Assembly (NCBI GenBank): GCA_013373205.1
Contig: JABXIG010000011.1
Span: 124,001 to 188,000, forward strand
Length of the DNA stretch: 64,000 nt
Direction of reading: 5' to 3'
From: Methylocystaceae bacterium
GTDB lineage: Bacteria > Pseudomonadota > Alphaproteobacteria > Rhodospirillales > Terasakiellaceae
Made by a program: the position numbers and the translations under genes. The stretch's first letter is position 1; the number at the start of each line of letters is the position of its first letter. Positions 61,943 to 64,000 of the stretch are shown in pieces. The notes beneath the pieces are model-generated. The model saw nothing but the letters and a program-made list of their open reading frames with translations, was not told the DNA's origin and ran no database searches.

Positions 61943-63889
61943 TTAGAACTTGAGGCCCAATGTAACTTGTGCGGTCACATCCTTATCTTCAATTGACTGA
62001 TAAGCCGTTTGGGTCAGGCTGAGATTTGCCTCTATATCACTGTGATGACTTTTGAAATTAAGCCCTGTTCCCATGATTTGTGAATCTTTGCTTAAGTCAG
62101 ATTTGACATATGGTTCGACAAAGGCTGACTGGGTTGAACTTTCGGAACCAAGAACAAAACTATAAGCGATCATCCCGTTAACGGAATATTCTTTATAATC
62201 ATCACGACCCAGCTGGGTACTGCCTTCGAGTGATCCGGAAAAACCGGTTGTCGACCCAATACGAACCCCACCACCGACGTCAAATGCGTTGGCATCTCTG
62301 TTGATGGTATCTTTAAAATCATAAATCCAATCGGTTTTAATGAAGGGTTGCACCACGGTTGTCTGATTGGCGTTAAGAGAATAAGCCGCTTCCAAGCCGG
62401 GTTTAAGCTGACGTGTATTTGTTGTTGCCGCTGCAATGTCTGTGCCGTCACTTTCAGCATAGGCATCGACCTTTTTATGGGTCATTATAAAGCCGAGCGT
62501 GCTTTTTAAATCCAGCGGAAGGTCTTCAACTGGCTTGATGGTATAGGACGCATTCAAGGCGGCAAACCACATCGCGCTGTCGGTTGAAGAAGTCACTGTG
62601 TCGCTATCACGGCTCAGGTCAATATTGCTATATCCATAGCCCAACATCCCTGAAAATTTCAGGGCCTTGCTCGGTTGATAGACGGCATAGGGTGTGATGG
62701 TCCAGCTGTCCTCATCATAAGTACCGGAATTATAGGTGGTGCTGAGGTCAGTTTGGCTAAAGCCAATGGATGTTCCCACATATAAATTTGGCTGGAACCG
62801 ATAATCAACACCCATATTGTAGCCCCAGACATCCCCGCTATAGCGACTGTCGCCAGATGTGTCGTTACGGGTGTTTTCAACGTTGGTGAAAGACCCATGC
62901 CCCCAGACGGTCAAAGGGTTATCATCCAACAGTTGCTCGCGTTGTTTTGGGGCGAGGATCGGGGGGGTATCATCCCCGGCAGCCGCCAACACCATGCTGG
63001 AACTGTCAAAAGACATCGCCATGGCAAGTTGACGAAGGGGCAGCTTATCATAGCCTTGGCTATTGGAAGCTTGTCCTTCTGTGAAGTTTGTTTGATAGGT
63101 GTCAATTAATGAAGAACTTCCACCTGTTGGGCTGTTGCCGGATGGAACAGTACGGCCTGCGCCCGGTGTTGTGCGTCCTGCGCCCGGCACCGTGCGGCCC
63201 ACGCCCACTGGGCTGCTGCCGATGGATGCTAAACGGCTGCCAATATTGCCTGTAACGACCTTGGTTTGGGATTTTTGAACGTTAATTTGTAAATCGTGTC
63301 GGGCCGCCGCGGCATTGTTTGAATTCGCGGCATTGTTTGAATTGTTCTCTTTCTCTGGGGCAGCACTGTCAGGGAACGTTGCATAGGCACGGGTCACAGT
63401 GATGGATGTGTTGGCCACAACAGTGAATTCTACGGTCAATGTCGCAGTTAGGGTGTCATTCACTTTGGCTGTGATGCTATTGGTGTAACTGCCACTTGCT
63501 ATGCCGCCAGTACTTGACCCATCTCTACACGAGTCCCCAGCTGCAACAGCCCCTTCATCTCCAGCGTTACAACCATTATGGTCACCCATACCTGATGCGC
63601 CATCGAGGTTAGTGTCCGCATAACCAAACAATGTGCTCCTTCCACCGTTGGAGGCGTGATAAAACAGCCACATATCCCCTGTCTCTCTACTAGGGGGAAT
63701 TGTTGTCATACGGCATTCTTCGGCTGAAATATCATAAAGAATATGAAGCTGTGGCTCTGTTACTGTTGCACCGGTACAGTCTTTTTGTGTTGCTGCATTT
63801 GCTTCAGAAAGGTGCCCTAGTATCATAGCAACACCTGAGAAAACCAAAATGAGAAGCAGGCGTAACTTTTGCTTTTGTTTAGCGATCAT
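61943..63889 (-). CDS. Outer-membrane autotransporter-like beta-barrel protein
   Basis: A 648-aa protein. Signal peptide (LLLILVFSGVAMILGHLSEA, cleaved after NA), a Cys-containing passenger part (residues 33-180), a low-complexity Asn/Ala and Gly-Arg-Thr-Pro linker (residues about 180-255, with three GRT.PGA-type units), and a C-terminal autotransporter barrel of about 300 residues (VWGYNMGVDYRFQPNLYVGT, GMLGYGYSNIDLSRDSDTVT) ending VTLGLKF. The terminal aromatic residue fits BAM-dependent assembly. The ligand is unknown. Confidence 0.9.
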   Translation of the reverse strand: MIAKQKQKLRLLLILVFSGVAMILGHLSEANAATQKDCTGATVTEPQLHILYDISAEECRMTTIPPSRETGDMWLFYHASNGGRSTLFGYADTNLDGASGMGDHNGCNAGDEGAVAAGDSCRDGSSTGGIASGSYTNSITAKVNDTLTATLTVEFTVVANTSITVTRAYATFPDSAAPEKENNSNNAANSNNAAAARHDLQINVQKSQTKVVTGNIGSRLASIGSSPVGVGRTVPGAGRTTPGAGRTVPSGNSPTGGSSSLIDTYQTNFTEGQASNSQGYDKLPLRQLAMAMSFDSSSMVLAAAGDDTPPILAPKQREQLLDDNPLTVWGHGSFTNVENTRNDTSGDSRYSGDVWGYNMGVDYRFQPNLYVGTSIGFSQTDLSTTYNSGTYDEDSWTITPYAVYQPSKALKFSGMLGYGYSNIDLSRDSDTVTSSTDSAMWFAALNASYTIKPVEDLPLDLKSTLGFIMTHKKVDAYAESDGTDIAAATTNTRQLKPGLEAAYSLNANQTTVVQPFIKTDWIYDFKDTINRDANAFDVGGGVRIGSTTGFSGSLEGSTQLGRDDYKEYSVNGMIAYSFVLGSESSTQSAFVEPYVKSDLSKDSQIMGTGLNFKSHHSDIEANLSLTQTAYQSIEDKDVTAQVTLGLKF

Positions 63890-64000
63890 TTTTTATCAAA
63901 CCCTCGAAAATAAAAATTTCCCTAGGATTAAAGGAAATCGAGAGTGAGGGAATATGGCCCGTTCTACGCATTCGTGAATTTTTTCTACGACTCAATACAC
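63890..64000. other. Upstream region of the barrel protein gene
   Basis: 110 bp of AT-rich leader running to the window edge. It should carry the promoter of the minus-strand gene; no clear consensus seen. Confidence 0.4.

Noticed and set aside
1-64000. tRNA, rRNA or tmRNA genes and insertion sequences
   Set aside because: I looked through the intergenic regions for cloverleaf T-loop motifs, rRNA sequence and transposase genes and saw none; a covariance-model scan would be needed to exclude them fully.

Overview
The window looks like an alphaproteobacterial chromosome of about 45-48 % GC, probably a marine member of the Rhodospirillales (Terasakiella/Thalassospira-like). The support is gcrA, a yqeY-dnaG-rpoD operon, a kdsD-lptCAB-rpoN-hpf-ptsN operon with long-form HPF, a Grx4/BolA pair, and the lrp ... 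trxB-lysR-tandem sRNA locus that in rhizobia carries lsrB and abcR1/abcR2. This taxonomic guess rests on gene content and protein style only; no search was possible.

Layout. 1-3.3 kb: rpoD (partial), dnaG and yqeY on the minus strand. 3.5-9.2 kb: carA, a small unknown gene, a block of palindromic repeats, carB and greA. 9.3-14.3 kb: Lrp regulator, 2-Cys peroxiredoxin, trxB, a LysR regulator, two tandem sRNA genes and a class IV aminotransferase. 14.5-19.0 kb: an S24/LexA-like repressor facing away from the first group of phage virion genes (portal, Bbp19-like protein, scaffold). 19.1-25.6 kb: ordinary host genes (GST, BCCT transporter, NhaC antiporter, Lrp, chemoreceptor). 26.2-30.8 kb: an AT-rich array of secreted Sel1-like genes interleaved with partly broken genes that share a conserved module. 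31-44.8 kb: major capsid, tail tubular A and B, fibre and fibre-tip genes, terminase and lysis genes, interrupted by further secreted Sel1-like and LprI-like genes. 45-50.6 kb: gcrA, transporter and Nudix genes, another effector-like/Sel1 pair, gluQRS and an HNH gene. 50.7 kb: a lone internal-core-like phage gene in front of rpsD. 53-64 kb: grxD, rarD, bolA, ptsN, hpf, rpoN, lptBAC, kdsD, rnd and an outer-membrane barrel protein.

The most interesting signal is the phage material. It is an almost complete T7/podovirus-like set of particle genes with no integrase, polymerase, helicase or other replication gene. It is split into three or four islands separated by undamaged host genes. Two islands start with the same promoter and leader (TTGACT, 17-bp spacer, -10, then ctcagtcaacaggagaa), each followed by a strong hairpin. 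This pattern fits a domesticated particle such as a gene-transfer-agent-like element better than a normal prophage. Tied to it are several proteins with a shared 'DP..YWRD.DP' or 'DETGKM' module. At least four of these loci lie convergent to a secreted Sel1-repeat protein, and a LprI-like (lysozyme-inhibitor family) protein sits beside one of them. My working hypothesis is particle-borne or wall-directed effectors with periplasmic partner or immunity proteins, diversified by cassette exchange. The gene order and motifs are seen directly; the function is inference.
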